Program-made: the position numbers and the translations under genes
DNA from: Chiua virens
Lineage: Eukaryota; Basidiomycota; Agaricomycetes; Boletales; Boletaceae
Assembly: GCA_019787685.1 (NCBI GenBank)
Contig: JAHNUO010000007.1
Location: forward strand, 2,046,001-2,110,000
Length of the DNA: 64,000 nucleotides
Direction of reading: 5' to 3'
Notes under the pieces: model-generated
Told to the model about the DNA's origin: nothing
Databases searched by the model: none
The model's input: the letters and a program-made list of their open reading frames with translations, nothing else
Part shown: positions 21,000 to 32,992 of the stretch, one piece after another
Numbering within the stretch: the stretch's first letter is position 1
How the letters are laid out: every line of letters begins with the position of its first letter

Positions 21000-22345
21000 C
21001 TATCCGTTCCGATTCTTCGACCGTCTTCGCACATTCTCCTCCCTCACCTGCTTCTCTAACCCCTCCAACCTTTCCCACTCTTCCTCCTTCCCATCCTCCA
21101 TCCTCCAACTCTCCCCATCCTTCAACCTCCGTCCCGTTTTCATCTTCACCGTCGCCGTATATCCCGCCTCGCTCGGACCTCTTACAATTCTATCTGTCCC
21201 CCGCTCCTTGAGTGTCATCTTGGCGAGCACAGATGCAGGCGGACCCTGGCGCATGCGGGCAAGCGTGGATGGAAACACCTCCCCAGCGCGCTCACGTGTA
21301 TATACGCGTGTCGTGTAACCGATCTTCTGTCGACGTGCTCGGAGACCCCGCAGTAGCAATGAAGGCGGGTAATCCGAGTACAACCGATCATAGCAGTTCT
21401 CGGTCGCCTTTTGTATGATGCGTAACTTGTCCCGCAACGGTTGTACTGGGTCATTGTTTTTTCACGCGTTAGCATACACCAAACGCGCACGCCCAAAGTA
21501 CAAATGGAGATACGTACCCCATGCGTTGAGATCGTTGCTGAACACGGGTTGAAAATGCTCGCCAGTGCGACGCAGATGTCTCTCGAATCCACATTCCATC
21601 TCGAGGTCTTTGATCCATTCCGTCAACTGCACAGATTGTTCGTACCGTCGGTCCCTGCGCAGTCGTCGCTTGCTGATCATGCACGAGACATGGACTGGTT
21701 GAGGAACCAGCCGCGGGAGGAGCTTGTTGTACAACGTGGGGCGGATGAAGGAGCCCTTGAAGATGGTGCGGGTGCCCAAACGGGCCTGCTCTTCCTGTTT
21801 ATAGTCAGCGGGTTGCGGGGAAAGATGCACGGGGACGCGTCGTGGAACACTCACCAAGGCTTCCCGGACTAGCCGACCAAACTCTCTCCTCTCGCGCTTG
21901 CTGGCGATCATACGGTCGTATCTGTCGAGGACCGCCTGAAGATACGTGTCGCCTTGTTTGGCGCGGACGAACACGTCAAACCACTGACAAGAGTGTGTAA
22001 AGTGTTACGCCGGTGACTACGACATTACACGTTACCTGATACATCCGTTCGAGGTGTGTTTTTGCAATATGGGCTTGAATAGTATGTCGCTTGGCCTCAA
22101 AGAGCGTGCGGACTCGCCATTTGAGCTGAGATCCCGTGTTAATTTATGCTCGCAGCACTGATGGTACGACGCACGTTCTCTCGGTCGGCATGCCTCAGTA
22201 GACCGCGGTACAGTGTCCATAGAGTTGGTATACGATGTGCAGCAAGTTTGTAGTATGCAACGGTGGGACGGATACGGCGCAAAGGTGTGAGGAGACGCGC
22301 TATAGATTCGCGATGGACGAGCGACGACGGTGGAACTTGTTCCAT
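21000..22345 (-). CDS. LYR-motif (complex I LYR family) mitochondrial protein
   Basis: Five exons run from ATG 22345 to a stop at 21000. Near the N-terminus is IPTLWTLYRGLLRHADREN, whose LYR tripeptide with following Arg is the hallmark of the family. LYR proteins bind the mitochondrial acyl carrier protein and help assemble respiratory complexes or mitoribosomes. Basic helices follow (AHIAKTHLERMYQWFDVF, DRYDRMIASKRERREFGRL), then a long C-terminal extension of about 280 residues with TRTIFKGSFIRPTLYNKLLP and a Lys/Arg/Glu-rich end. The extension makes it much longer than small LYRM proteins (about 100 residues), so the exact role is unclear. The 5' part of this gene is duplicated in decayed form at 23325-23800. 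Confidence 0.65.
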
Positions 22346-22778
22346 TCAACGACAAAGTTCGGGCTGAGCCCAAAATTTATTTCTCAAACACATTCAGCTA
22401 CAGGAGTAGCTATAGCCAAAACGATGACCATACCCACCCTCACCGTGATACATTTCGGTGGAATCTCAGTCTGAAGGCAGTTCAAGACACCGAGCAGTTG
22501 CATCTTCGATCTTCATCACCTCTCTGTTCCGATTCACGGAGCCCATGGTGATCGGCCTCTGCCCAACTGAGCTTCTCTTGGAACACCTGAAGGTGCAGCG
22601 ACCATGACCCAATTGAGGTGAGTCGTACATCCAACTGCATCAGACCCGATGGAACCATGCGTCGTAGAACGCACACTGTGGTTACCTGTTTCCGACTATC
22701 TCCTCCTGCGCTCCCAGAGGCGTTTCAGACACCTATGAAGGACTGATCTACTTTTTGGTGGGTCAGAATGTCTAGGCA

Positions 22779-22785
22779 TATATAA
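22779..22785 (+). promoter_or_regulatory. TATA box of the CFEM gene
   Basis: TATATAA lies 38 bp upstream of the CFEM ATG at 22824, close to the usual TATA distance for a short leader. Confidence 0.5.
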
Positions 22786-22823
22786 CCGCTGACTGTCTTC
22801 TCATTTCTGCAGTGATTGTCACG

Positions 22824-23216
22824 ATGTTTCTCAGCCCCAAAACCCTCCTCACCATTGCCTCCTTCGCCCTGGTCGCGCAGGCGCAGGCCTCCACCGATGC
22901 CAGTCCCGACAGCTGCATTGTCAACTGCGCGAACTCGGCCGCATCAAGTGGCGGTTGCTCCAGCTAGTAGGTTCTGACACCTTGTATTGGGCCATGCTGA
23001 CCTATTTACTAGCGCTGATTTGTCCTGTGTCTGCACCTCGTCCGCCTTCCAACAGGCGGCTCTCAACTGTCTTCAGACCTATTGTACCTCCGCAGAGGTC
23101 GACACCGCGAAACAGCTTCAAGCCCAAAACTGTCCTGGCTGTAAGTCACTTTCATATTGCTTTCCAGCTTTTTTCGACGAGAAGGATTGAATGACAATAA
23201 TATTATTATAGATTGA
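22824..23216 (+). CDS. Small secreted CFEM-domain protein
   Basis: Three exons (22824-22966, 23013-23140, 23212-23216) give 91 residues. The N-terminal 21 or so residues are a signal peptide (hydrophobic LLTIASFALVAQAQA). The mature part has exactly eight cysteines in the CFEM order (CIVNC, GGC, LSCVC, NC, TYC, NC). The last intron leaves only a Tyr and the stop, so there is no C-terminal hydrophobic segment for a GPI anchor and the protein should be fully secreted. CFEM proteins bind haem or act at the cell surface and include plant-pathogen effectors; which applies here is unknown. The gene lies between an intact LYR gene and a degraded copy of its 5' end. Confidence 0.8.
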
Positions 23217-23324
23217 AAAGAGCAGATTGAGAAACGAGATCTTCCCATCAAGGTTCTGCCTACGGGAGGCTGCATAGATGTATAGTCGAGAAGGAAGTGA
23301 AGCGATATATCAAGCATTGAATGT

Positions 23325-23800
23325 TTGGACTCTTTGACGCATTTACTGGTACACCCGCTCGAGATGTACTTTCGTGGTATGTGCTTGAATCGTATGTCGC
23401 GTCATTCCGAAATGCGTGCGTATTCGAATTCGCCATTTGTGAATTCGGACACTCCATTGCGCGACCTACTGTGATGTTAATCGCTCGCGATGCCTCAGGA
23501 GACCGCGGCACACGGTTTACCAGGAAGCTCATGTCCATTACAGAATTCAGGCTGAGCCCAAAACTTTTAGCAGTATACCTCGTATCCTCCTTGTCTTTGT
23601 TCACGCCTCTGCCCACGCTCATTGTGAACGACGACATCTCAAAAGATACCGGCTTCCTGAAATGCGTCTTCGATTTTCACCATTCTCTTAAGCTCCTCCT
23701 CATCTCGCTCTCCCGATTCACGGAGCCCTTCACGGTGGTCGGACTCTGCCCGATCGAGCCTGTCTTCGAAGACTGAAGATGTAGCAATCATGACCCAACT
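23325..23800 (-). pseudogene. Decayed duplicate of the 5' end and upstream region of the LYR gene
   Basis: The stretch aligns by eye, with gaps, to 22030-22610. Shared blocks include TGGGCTTGAAT/TGTGCTTGAAT followed by TATGTCGC, ATGCCTCAG then AGACCGCGG, AGGCTGAGCCCAAAA versus GGGCTGAGCCCAAAA, and GATTCACGGAGCCC then GATCGG/GGTCGG and CATGACCCAA. On the minus strand the LYR box has become a CRGLLRH-like remnant, about 85 bp of the first exon are missing, and no usable frame remains. It is therefore a non-functional fragment rather than a second gene. Confidence 0.65.
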
Positions 23801-24117
23801 GGGGTGGGAGTCGTACATGCAAGAGATCGAGATAAGCGGTCACCGGACCAGACTGATTTTTCAGGCGGTGGCTCAGACCACGGCAGACGAGGAAGTGGGT
23901 GGTTTTCTGATTTCGCATGTTAAGTATCAGTCTGTAATTATGTACCCTCTTTACAAAATTGTCTTCGGGTCATTGTTGTGTCAGTTGTGGATATGAAGTA
24001 AATTGACTACCGTGACCTTGCGCAATTTTACAGAGTTGCGGACATATACATACGATTCTATGACAATTATCCAGAGCAGCGTGTAACCCCATACGAAACA
24101 GAATGTACGAGGAGGTA

Positions 24118-25777
24118 TCAAGCATTGGGGTACTTCTTCATGAAATCATCGTGGAACTCGACCAGCTTGCCCACGTACTCCTCTACACCAGGGCACAAAC
24201 ATGTCAGCCGATAGTGATATTCTCCCTCCTTCTGTCCGAACCCAGACCCAGGAACGACACAAATACCTGTCGCGTCGAGCAGCGCAAGCGCGTAGAACGC
24301 GTCTGGTTCTTTGCCTGCCGCCTTGGCAGCCTCGACCGCTTTGCGAGACAGGTAGATTCGAGGATATAGGTACAAAGCACCGGGGGAGTCAACACAGCCC
24401 ACACCTTCCACTGCATTGAGAGCGGCTGCCATGTGGGCGGTGCGCTGTGCGAGGGCCTTGTGGATCGCGTCCGTCTCCTTCTTCCAAAGCGCGTAACTTT
24501 CATCCCCCTCTTTTGGAGGACGAACCATACAGTCTACACCAATCTGTCCCTGGAGGGGAGGACAGAGACCAACACTGACCATCTTGTACATCATGGCGAT
24601 GACATCATCATTGATGTTAGTACATTCAAAGTAACCGCCACGTCTACCGCATTCACCAAAGACACCTTTTGAGATGGAGTGGAAAGACACGAGAGCGACG
24701 TCTTTTCCCGACTCGACAACGACCTTCTTGAAGGAAGTGAAGGGGTGCGTAGCTCGACGGTGAAGGTTGGTTTGGTATACCTCGTCAGCGAGGAGGACAA
24801 GGTTATATTGGTAACAAAGATCGATGATCTCCTCTTGGGTCTTTCTGTCAAGGAGGGAGCCTGTTGGGTTACCGGGATTGATAATCACGAGCGCCTTTGG
24901 CTGAATTTTCCCTTCCTGACGCGTCTTCTCAAGAAGCGACCGGATCTCGCTGGCCGAAGTGCTCCACTCATTCGTCTCGTCCAGGTAGTAGGGAACGGGC
25001 ACTCCGGAAAATTGGGCAAGGGTTGCAGTGTACAAGGGGTACTGTGGGATGGGGATAAGGATACCAGACTTCCCAGGTTCGGAGATAAGCATTGAGATGA
25101 GGAGAGATACACCCGCAGATGCACCACCTGTAAGGAAGATATGGTCGGGGTTGGCCGGATGCCCGTCCCGCGCTACGGGAGGTGGAGGTGGAGATAGTGA
25201 ATCAATCCAATGCGACGAATAGGTGCGGAGGGTACCGACCTTGAATGAATTCTGCGACGTGCTTGCGGATGAGCGGAACACCTTGAGAGTGGGAATAAGC
25301 GCCGATAGAGCCGATTTCTTCCCATAACTCATCCGCGCGGGCAATGACATCCTTTGGGAAAACATGCAGGGCAAGATTCTTGAGGTCCCTATACTCCATC
25401 AGTGCGGCAACCTACAAAAGTTGTGAGGAGTGCTTTCCACTATGGGGTCAAGGGTGACGAACCTGCCTAACGAAGGTGAGCGGGGGTTGATCGAGGCCTT
25501 TTTGTTGGGGGTTTCCAATGTTGGAGGAGATAATGTGGTTGAATGGGAGTCCGGTGGAGGTCGGGTTCTGCTGTAGCTTGATGCGGTATTGCTCTGCTTT
25601 GATAGCGAGTTCGCCGCGTACAGCATACTGGACGTTACGGATGGCAGGATTGAGGTCGTCGAGTGAGAGTCTGCTCATCGTAGAGATCGATGCCAAGTAT
25701 CGCTTATGGGGGGATGTGAGCGTCTTTGGGACAGAACACGGTAAGAATAAATATCTGGCAGTTTGCCGACTTGCCAT
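24118..25777 (-). CDS. Alanine aminotransferase
   Basis: ATG 25777 begins an Arg/Ser-rich leader that looks like a mitochondrial presequence; an internal Met (MSRLSLDDLNP) could start a cytosolic form. Conserved blocks follow: NPAIRNVQYAVRGELA, IISSNIGNPQQKG, YSHSQGVPLIRKHVAEFI, FLTGGASAGVSLLISMLI, GILIPIPQYPLYTATLAQF, IINPGNPTGSLL, LLADEVYQTN, and the PLP-binding Lys in SFHSISKGVFGECGRRGGYF. The C-terminus ends at the stop at 24118. The long last exon is open throughout, and three introns near the 5' end splice normally. It interconverts alanine and 2-oxoglutarate with pyruvate and glutamate. It is divergent from the RRP9 gene with only 118 bp between start codons. Confidence 0.9.
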
Positions 25778-25895
25778 TCCGAACGGTCACTGAATAAGAA
25801 GTACCACGTGGGCATAAGTACTAGTCACATGATCTCGGTAAATGCCGTGGTAGGGCCATTGATTTTTTGTATCGACGCTTGTATCGCAGTCGAAT
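25778..25895. promoter_or_regulatory. Compact bidirectional promoter (alanine aminotransferase / RRP9)
   Basis: Only 118 bp separate the two divergent start codons. The stretch contains a palindromic E-box CACGTG at 25805-25810 and a nearby CACATG, candidate bHLH factor sites. Confidence 0.5.
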
Positions 25896-27910
25896 ATGCC
25901 CGACGCGTTCTTTGCATCCAAGAAACGCAAGCGCTCCTCTTCCACATTCACAAAAAAATATCCTCACAAGGACAAATCTTCACGATCATCCAAGTTTAAT
26001 GGCGTACAACCTGCACCCAAACTCAAGAAACGCCGGCAGGACGAGGAACTAGACTCGGATAGGACCGACCAAGAGGACGCTGCCATCGGCGATCTCGATC
26101 TTCGCGCGGACGATGAACCAGAGTCTAGTGGCGACGAGGACATCGACGAGGCACCCGCCGAAAAGCGTCTCCGGCTCGCGAAGCTCTACTTACAGAGTGT
26201 AACAGAGGGACTCGGTAAGTCATATGCACATGGAATACACAGTTGCGTGACGTCCGTACAGCCGAAGGAGAGTTTGATGCTGCAGAGGTGGACAAGGAGC
26301 TCATATCAGCACGCCTCCGCCAAGACGTGCTCGAGCACTCTGGGAAAGTCCATTTATTCATTGCGGACACTGTAAGTTGCGTTTTGTGTCGTCATCTCCA
26401 GGCACCTACCCCCTGTCCAGTATGACTTTGCCTCTACCTCGCGCCTTCGCTGTCGCGGCCACCGATTCTCCGTGACATCAGCTATAGCCACTGACGACGC
26501 CAAATTCCTTTTCACCGCTTCAAAGGACGGGAGCATAAACAAGTGGGACCTTCGGACCGGTCAGAAAATAACTACATTTTACAAGCAACGTTTGGACCTC
26601 AAAGGCAAAGGAAAGGAAAGGATAAATCCGTTTGACTTGGAAGGTCACACGGACGAGGTTTTGGCGTTGGCTGTTAGCAGTAATGGTCAGTATCTCGCAA
26701 GCGCTGGGAAAGATAAAAAAGTTGGTGTGTGGGACGTTGAAAAAAATCAATGGGTGAAAGGTTTCGGAGGACATAAAGACCTCGTATCCGTGAGTGGATT
26801 CTCTGTTAAAGTTACTAGGATTGAAAAAATGCGTTCTTTTGTCCCTAGAGCCTCGCCTTTCGCAAAGGTACCCTGCAGCTATATAGCGGATCCTTTGACC
26901 GTACAGTCAAACTCTTTGATCTCTCCGTTCTGGGTTATGTCGAAACACTCTTCGGACATCAAGATACCATCGTCGCATTGGACGCTCTTCGTGGTGAGAC
27001 AGTTGTCACGGCAGGTGCTCGAGATCGAACGTTGCGGTACTGGAAGATTCCAGAGGAAAGTCAGCTTGTATTTCGTGGCGGCGGGAAGAGTGCGCTTCGC
27101 GAGCTGCTGGAAGGAGGCGCTTTTGAGGGGCATGCAAGTAATGAGGAGGTTGAAGCAAAGAAGGGAAAGGATTCGATGGGGCAAACAAAGTTCGTGGAGG
27201 GTAGTATTGAGTGTGTCGCTATGATCGATGAAACGTCTTTTGTGAGTGGCGGCGACACAGGGTATGTTTATTGGGAACTCTGCTGGGAGACAGACAATTG
27301 ACAGCTTCATTACTGACTCATAGCTCGATATGTCTCTGGAACGCTCAAAAAAAGAAACCGGTATTTACACAGGCGCTGTGTCATGGTTTACATGAAGTCG
27401 AGTCCTCTACTGAAGGCACTCTCAAGACACCACGATGGATAACGTCAATAGCATGTCTACAATATTCTGACTTGTTTGCGTCTGGTAAGCCGCTCCTTGA
27501 GCGTTTAGTTATCTCTGATTATCATCTCGCTAGGATCATGGGACGGCGTCATACGAATATGGAAGCTCGACTCGAAACTTAAATCCTTCTCTCTTGTCGG
27601 GACTGTTTCATCGCCAGGTGTCGTCAACTCCCTCCAGCTCCTACCCGCTCCCAAAGGCTTCTTGCCCAGTACCTCGTGGGCCGGTACACCGGATCACGAC
27701 CCTTCAGCAAAGATTGGGAACACCAATCCTGCTTCCAATGGAAAGCCGACGACAGTTAAAATAACGGGTGTAGAGACAATACTGTTGGTCGCCGGATTAG
27801 GCCAGGAACATCGGCTGGGAAGGTGGTTGATCGTCAAGGGTGAGGGTGCTGTTAATTCGACGGTTGTGGTGGCATTTAGGCCGAGGGTGGGACTCGCGCG
27901 AGATTCGTGA
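25896..27910 (+). CDS. RRP9: U3 snoRNA-associated WD40 protein Rrp9 (U3-55K)
   Basis: Starts at ATG 25896 with a Lys/Arg/Ser-rich, nuclear-localisation-like segment and an acidic stretch, then EKRLRLAKLYLQSVTEG, a family signature. WD40 repeats follow across introns: FLFTASKDGSINKWDLRTG, GHTDEVLALAVSSNGQYLAS with DKKVGVWD, LQLYSGSFDRTVKLFDL, GHQDTIVALDALRGETVVTA with TLRYWKI, SIECVAMIDETSFVSGGDTG with SICLWN, and DLFASGSWDGVIRIWKL. The C-terminus has LLVAGLGQEHRLGRW, again characteristic. Rrp9 is a U3 snoRNP component needed for early 18S rRNA processing in the nucleolus. All introns splice in frame and the gene looks intact. Confidence 0.88.
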
Positions 27911-28134
27911 CATGAATGGCGCTGCTATTTAGGCCTTTAAGCTTTAGGTACTGGCGAAGATATCAGTATGAGAGCTGCATAATATCTTTGTTGTAGTAGA
28001 GACACTGTTCTGTGCACACTCACGAATTGACATAGGGGTAACTACTATTCCAGGCTATTGCAAGTTCCTTACTACCAAAGTCCTTTGGTTCAAGTTGAAC
28101 ATCACTAATCATTCCATACCTCCACTGGAAAAAT

Positions 28135-30947
28135 ATGGTTTCAAAAGCGGGGCCATCTACTACACCGGTTCGACGCAAACATAAGAAGCAGCGAAGACCA
28201 CTTCACGCAACCCGAGTCAAGAGAACCAATGATAGAGAGCAGCTAGAGTCCCTGGACAAACTCGCCATGGAATTCGTGAGCATAGTAGAAGGTACCCGGC
28301 CGTAGATTGAGACGAGACCGAGATTTTCTAGGAACCTCCGGAAGACCTGAAAGCGTTTGCCGATCTGCCAATATCACGCTTCACCAAGCGCGGTATGCAG
28401 GATCTTCTGTTGCGAACCCATTGCTCAATGCTAGCTCAGGCCTCAAAAAATGTTTTTTTGTCGATATGACTGACATACAAGTCTCGAGTATACCAGTATC
28501 GCTCAAGGGAAAAGACGTCCTGGGCGCCGCCCGGACAGGAAGTGGGAAGACCCTCGCATTCCTCATCCCTACGCTCGAGGTACTCTACCGTCGTAAATGG
28601 GGACCCCAGGACGGACTCGGTGCGTTGATCATATCACCAACGCGCGAACTGGTGCGTGTTTGGATCTGGACCTTGACGCAGGTTTGTGACCCAGGCCAAG
28701 GCCGTGCAAATATTCGAGGTGTTGCGTTCCGTAGGCTGCTATCACGGCTTTTCTGCAGGACTCGTTATAGGCGGGAAAGAATCTCAAAGACGAACGGGAG
28801 CGGTTGTCTCGGATGAATATCCTTGTCGCGACGCCGGGTCGATTGTTGCAGCATATGGACCAGACGTTTGGGTTCGAGTCGGATAACTTGCAGATGCTTG
28901 GTGGGTGATCTTTCGTCTGATCTTGATGATTTGAGAACCCATTTTTGCATCAGTTCTCGACGAGGCGGATCGCATCCTCGACATGGGCTTTGCCAAAACG
29001 TTATCGGCACTTCTCTCGCACCTCCCGAAATCCCGTCAAACACTGCTCTTCTCTGCCACGCAAACGCAATCCTGTTGCGCAGCTGGCCCGTCTCAGCCTC
29101 GAGGACCCGGTCCACATCGGTGTACAAGAGGCTGGAAGCTCGACAGCGACCCCAGCGAACCTCTCCCAACACTATAGTGTATGCGCGCTCGACCGCAAGC
29201 TTGACATTCTCTGGTCATTCATCAAAACACATCTCCATTCCAAAATCCTTGTCTTTCTTTCGAGCGGGAAGCAAGTGCGTTTCGTGTTTGAGGCATTTTG
29301 CAAGATGCAGCCCGGCATACCGTTGCTCCATCTACACGGGAAGCAAAAACAATCTGCGAGATTGACCATGTACGGTCGTTTCACCTCGTCTCAACACGCC
29401 GTCTTGTTTGCGACGGACATTGCCGCACGTGGGTTGGACTTTCCGTCGGTGAATTGGGTTGTGCAGGTAGATGCGCCCGAGGATGCTGAGACGTATATAC
29501 ACCGGGTCGGTCGGACGGCGCGATACGACAGCTCAGGGAAATGGACTATTACTGCTCCTTCCCAGCGAAGAGCAAGGCATGCTTGCTGCGCTGGAGAAGA
29601 AAGGCGTCAAGATCGATAACATCAAGATACGCACAAGCAAGACTCAGAGTATCCAAAACCAGCTGCAGAATCTCGCATTCAAGGACCCCGAGATCAAGTA
29701 CCTCGGTCAGCGTGTGAGTCTCACAATCTTACGCATGCAGGTTGTGAAGGACTGATGGATTCATCAATACTGTCTTGAATAGGCGATCATGTCTTACGTG
29801 CGTTCGGTGTATCTGCACAAGGACAAGTCAATATTCAAGCTGGACGAACTACCGGTTGATAAATTCGCGGAATCGTTTGGGCTGCCTGGTGCACCCAAGA
29901 TTAAGTTCCTGAGTAGGGAGCAAGCAAAGAAGCAAAAGAATGTGTCCCGGACCGCGGCTACCCTTCAAGCACAAATCGAGTCTGAAGAAATGGGTGATAC
30001 ATCATCATCTGAGAATGAGAATGAAGAGGAGTTGACGGCATCGGAAGGCGCTGCTGACTCGGAGGGCAAGGAGCAGGTATCTCCCGAGCATGATCACGCA
30101 GCATTCCTCAGTGGAGGACTCTAAGCCCGCCAAGGTTCGTTTCTTGTTCCATATTAGAGTCATATGCTCAATCCAAATGCCACAGAACGCAGTGCGAACA
30201 AAGTACGATCGCATGTTTGAGCGCAAGAATCAAAAGATCCTGTCCGAACACTACTCGAAACTCGTCGATCACGGAGATACAGGAGATGAGGAGGAAGACT
30301 TTATCACCCTCAAGCGTGCCGACCATGATCTCGAACCTAGTATGCACGAGATCGATCCAGATGTCGAAAACCTGTCGAACCGAAAGTTCAAGCTGTCACG
30401 GACGAAACGGATGGTCGCTAAATACGGTCAATTGGGTCACAAGCTCGTTTTCGATGACGATGGCAACCCGCACGAGGTGTACGAGATGGTCAACCCGCAC
30501 GAGTTTTACAAGCATGGCGCGGAATGCTGTCAAGGCCGCCGGCCGAGCGTTTGCGGAAGGCGAGAAAGGCAAATTGAAGAGCGCAGACGTTGTCGACAAG
30601 CAGGAAGCCAAGGAAAAAAAGAAGGAAAAGAAACGCAAACGCAAAGAGCGTGAACGTGGGGTGAGTGCATGCGCCATCTGGTTGTTCGACGCGTCGCATA
30701 CTCACGTCCTTGACACATGGAGATGGACCGTGAAGAGGTACAGGGCGAGGGACGCGCAATGCTTGCGTTGTCGGGTGATCGAGAGGATGGATATTTCGAC
30801 CTGCCGTCAGAGAACGAGGAGCAGGATGACATGGATTTGACGCCTCCACCTAAACGGACCAAGGCGTCCTCCACGGGGCGTGCTGTGGAGCCTCGCGACA
30901 TTGAAGATGAGGAGGAGATGGCATTGCGATTGTTGCGCAGAAAGTAG
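28135..30947 (+). CDS. DBP4: DEAD-box RNA helicase Dbp4/Hca4 (DDX10 family), apparent frameshifts
   Basis: Starts [18 protein letters not shown] at 28135. The helicase core is clear: [39 protein letters not shown] (motif I), [27 protein letters not shown] (DEAD), LLFSATQTQ (SAT), [20 protein letters not shown] and [11 protein letters not shown]. The DBP4-type C-terminus has [39 protein letters not shown], and Lys/Glu-rich ends. It releases U14 snoRNA from pre-rRNA during ribosome assembly. Four single extra bases break the frame (about 28774-28782, 29069-29078, 29535-29543, 30521-30526); removing each restores the family sequence exactly. Either the consensus has errors or this copy is dead. 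It lies next to RRP9, another early 18S-processing factor. Confidence 0.85.
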
Positions 30948-31226
30948 TCTTGTTGTGGACTGGGCATGCCCTTGTACCATCATTCGAGAGGATTTAGCCC
31001 TTGTCCATGATCTACTTACATCTGAGCTCTGAGCTCACCCTGTCGCGTTTTACATACAACCTGAGCGAATTCTGCCGGTAGTGCTCAGTGTTTTGACACG
31101 ATTTAGTAGTCGCGGACGCACAGCGGCGGCTTGTTGGTTCTGAGTCCTGTGGGCTCCTGTGACGAGCTTTACATAAAACCTGGTTCCACCTGGTTCGTTC
31201 CCCATATTCTTGTCCTTGGATCAGCC

Positions 31227-32887
31227 ATGAGCCTCTCTCGTCTTCAAAAACCTGTCTTGGCCAGGAGGGCTGTGGTGCGAACTCGACTCATGTCGAGCGC
31301 TCCATCCGAGGTACGAGTCCAAATAAGCATTGATCTCCGTTTATCCACGTCTTCAGCATCGTACTGGACCCAGCACTCGATATCTCAAGGTCACTCACGA
31401 CCTGTCCTCTGCTCCAAAAGCTGCTATTACATCCAGTACCCTCTCTCTCGGAGAGCAATACATCCTTGGCGTGTACGCGCGACCGCCGTTCGTGCTCTCC
31501 CATGGTCGTGGAAGCTGGGTATGGGACACCGAGAACCGCAAGTTCCTCGATTTCAGTGCCGGCATTGCAGTGAAACGCACTCGGTCATGCTGATCCTGGT
31601 GTCGCAGAGGTGAGCACCTGGTCCTATCCCATTTATTTTTACGCGTTCTCAAAATCACACGCGCAACAGGTCTTGCGAGAACAAGCCTCGACCTTACTTC
31701 ACGCTTCAAACGTGTATCACAACCAATGGGCACCCAAGCTCGCAGAGCTGATCGTGACCCTCACACAACAACACGGTGGGCTCGGTTTCCCCGCCGGGTC
31801 TTCCCCTTCAACGACGAGTGCCAAAGTCTTTTTCGCCAACACGGGCACCGAGGCCAACGAGGGTGCGCTCAAGATTGCACGCAAAGTCGGCAAGGACCGC
31901 TGGGCTGCTGCGACGGGCTGCGAACCGGACGACCCTGCGTGTCCAAAGACGCGCATCGTGTGTTTTGAGAATTCGTTCCATGGTCGTAGCATGGGCGCGT
32001 TGAGCGTTACATCGACGGAAAAATACCAAGCGCCGTTCCGGCCGTTGATACCTGACGTCGACGTAGGCAAGCTCAATGACCACGAGGGTCTCTCCAAATT
32101 GATCACGGACGATACGTGCGTGGTTATCGTGGAGCCTGTGCAGGGCGAGGGGGGCGTCACTGCCGCGGACGAAGTTTGGTTGAGAGCGCTACGGAACGGT
32201 GCGATGAGACTGGGTCTGTGTTGATCTATGACGAGATACAGGTGAAGTTGTGTGGTTGAACACGTGATATGTCACTCTGATATCACTCTTCCTTTTCAGT
32301 GTGGTCTGTTTAGGACTGGATCACTGTGGGCGCACTCTTCCCTTCCCGCAGACTGCCACCCGGATATGATCACGATGGCAAAGCCGTTGGCAAACGGGTA
32401 TCCCATTGGTGCTGTGTTGCTGCGTGACTCGATTGCACCCACCATGACAACAGGTGTGTTGGAGCATGGCTAATAGTCTCCGCGAAGCTCACAGCATTGT
32501 TAGGCACCCACGGAACCACGTTTGGGGGGTCCCCCTTGGCCTGTGCAGTTGGTCACCACGTCTTGAGCCGACTTAGCTCCTCGACGTCGGAAGGATCACG
32601 TCAATGGAATCAGCGGCTATCTAGATGGTCGGCTAGAACGTTTAGCTCAGTGGTTCCCGGACCTTATCCAGGGCAAGGTCCGGGGTCGTGGGCTCCTCCG
32701 AGGAGTGGGATTTAAAAACGAGGCCCACCCCGGTCAGGTCGTCCAACTGGCTCGGGAGCGTGGTGTCCTCATGTTGACAGCAGGTAAAGACGCCGTGCGC
32801 CTTGTTCCATCCCTGAACGTACAAAAAGACGAGGTTGAGATGGCCGTGGACGTGTTGGAGGGATGTTTTACGGTTTTGCGGGGATAA
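31227..32887 (+). CDS. ARG8: Acetylornithine aminotransferase, apparent frameshifts
   Basis: ATG 31227 starts a mitochondrial-type leader (MSLSRLQKPVLARRAVVRTR). Conserved class III aminotransferase segments follow: GRGSWVWDTENRKFLDFSAG, ASTLLHASNVYHNQWAPKL, VFFANTGTEANEGALKIARK, ENSFHGRSMGALSVT, VVIVEPVQGEGGV, IYDEIQ joined to CGLFRTGSLW, PLP-Lys region MITMAKPLANGYPIGA, and GTHGTTFGGSPLACAVGHHV. The tail ends VLEGCFTVLRG. It converts N-acetylglutamate semialdehyde to acetylornithine in arginine synthesis. Single-base changes at about 31570-31577 (extra A), 32191-32199 (missing G) and 32583-32590 (net +1) disturb the frame. Each one is repaired by one base. It is followed in tandem by CLN3 after 105 bp. 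Confidence 0.85.
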
Positions 32888-32992
32888 CTATAATGCGCTA
32901 TGTATGAATGTGGAAATATAACCCCTCTGGGAGGGGTCGTGACTCTTGCAGTGTGATACACTCCGGCACGTTTCTGCCGAGTTCTTATTTAA

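Noticed and set aside
23321..23776. 151-codon plus-strand open frame next to the CFEM gene
   Set aside because: The stretch aligns with the 5' end of the minus-strand LYR gene and is a decayed copy. The plus frame is incidental.
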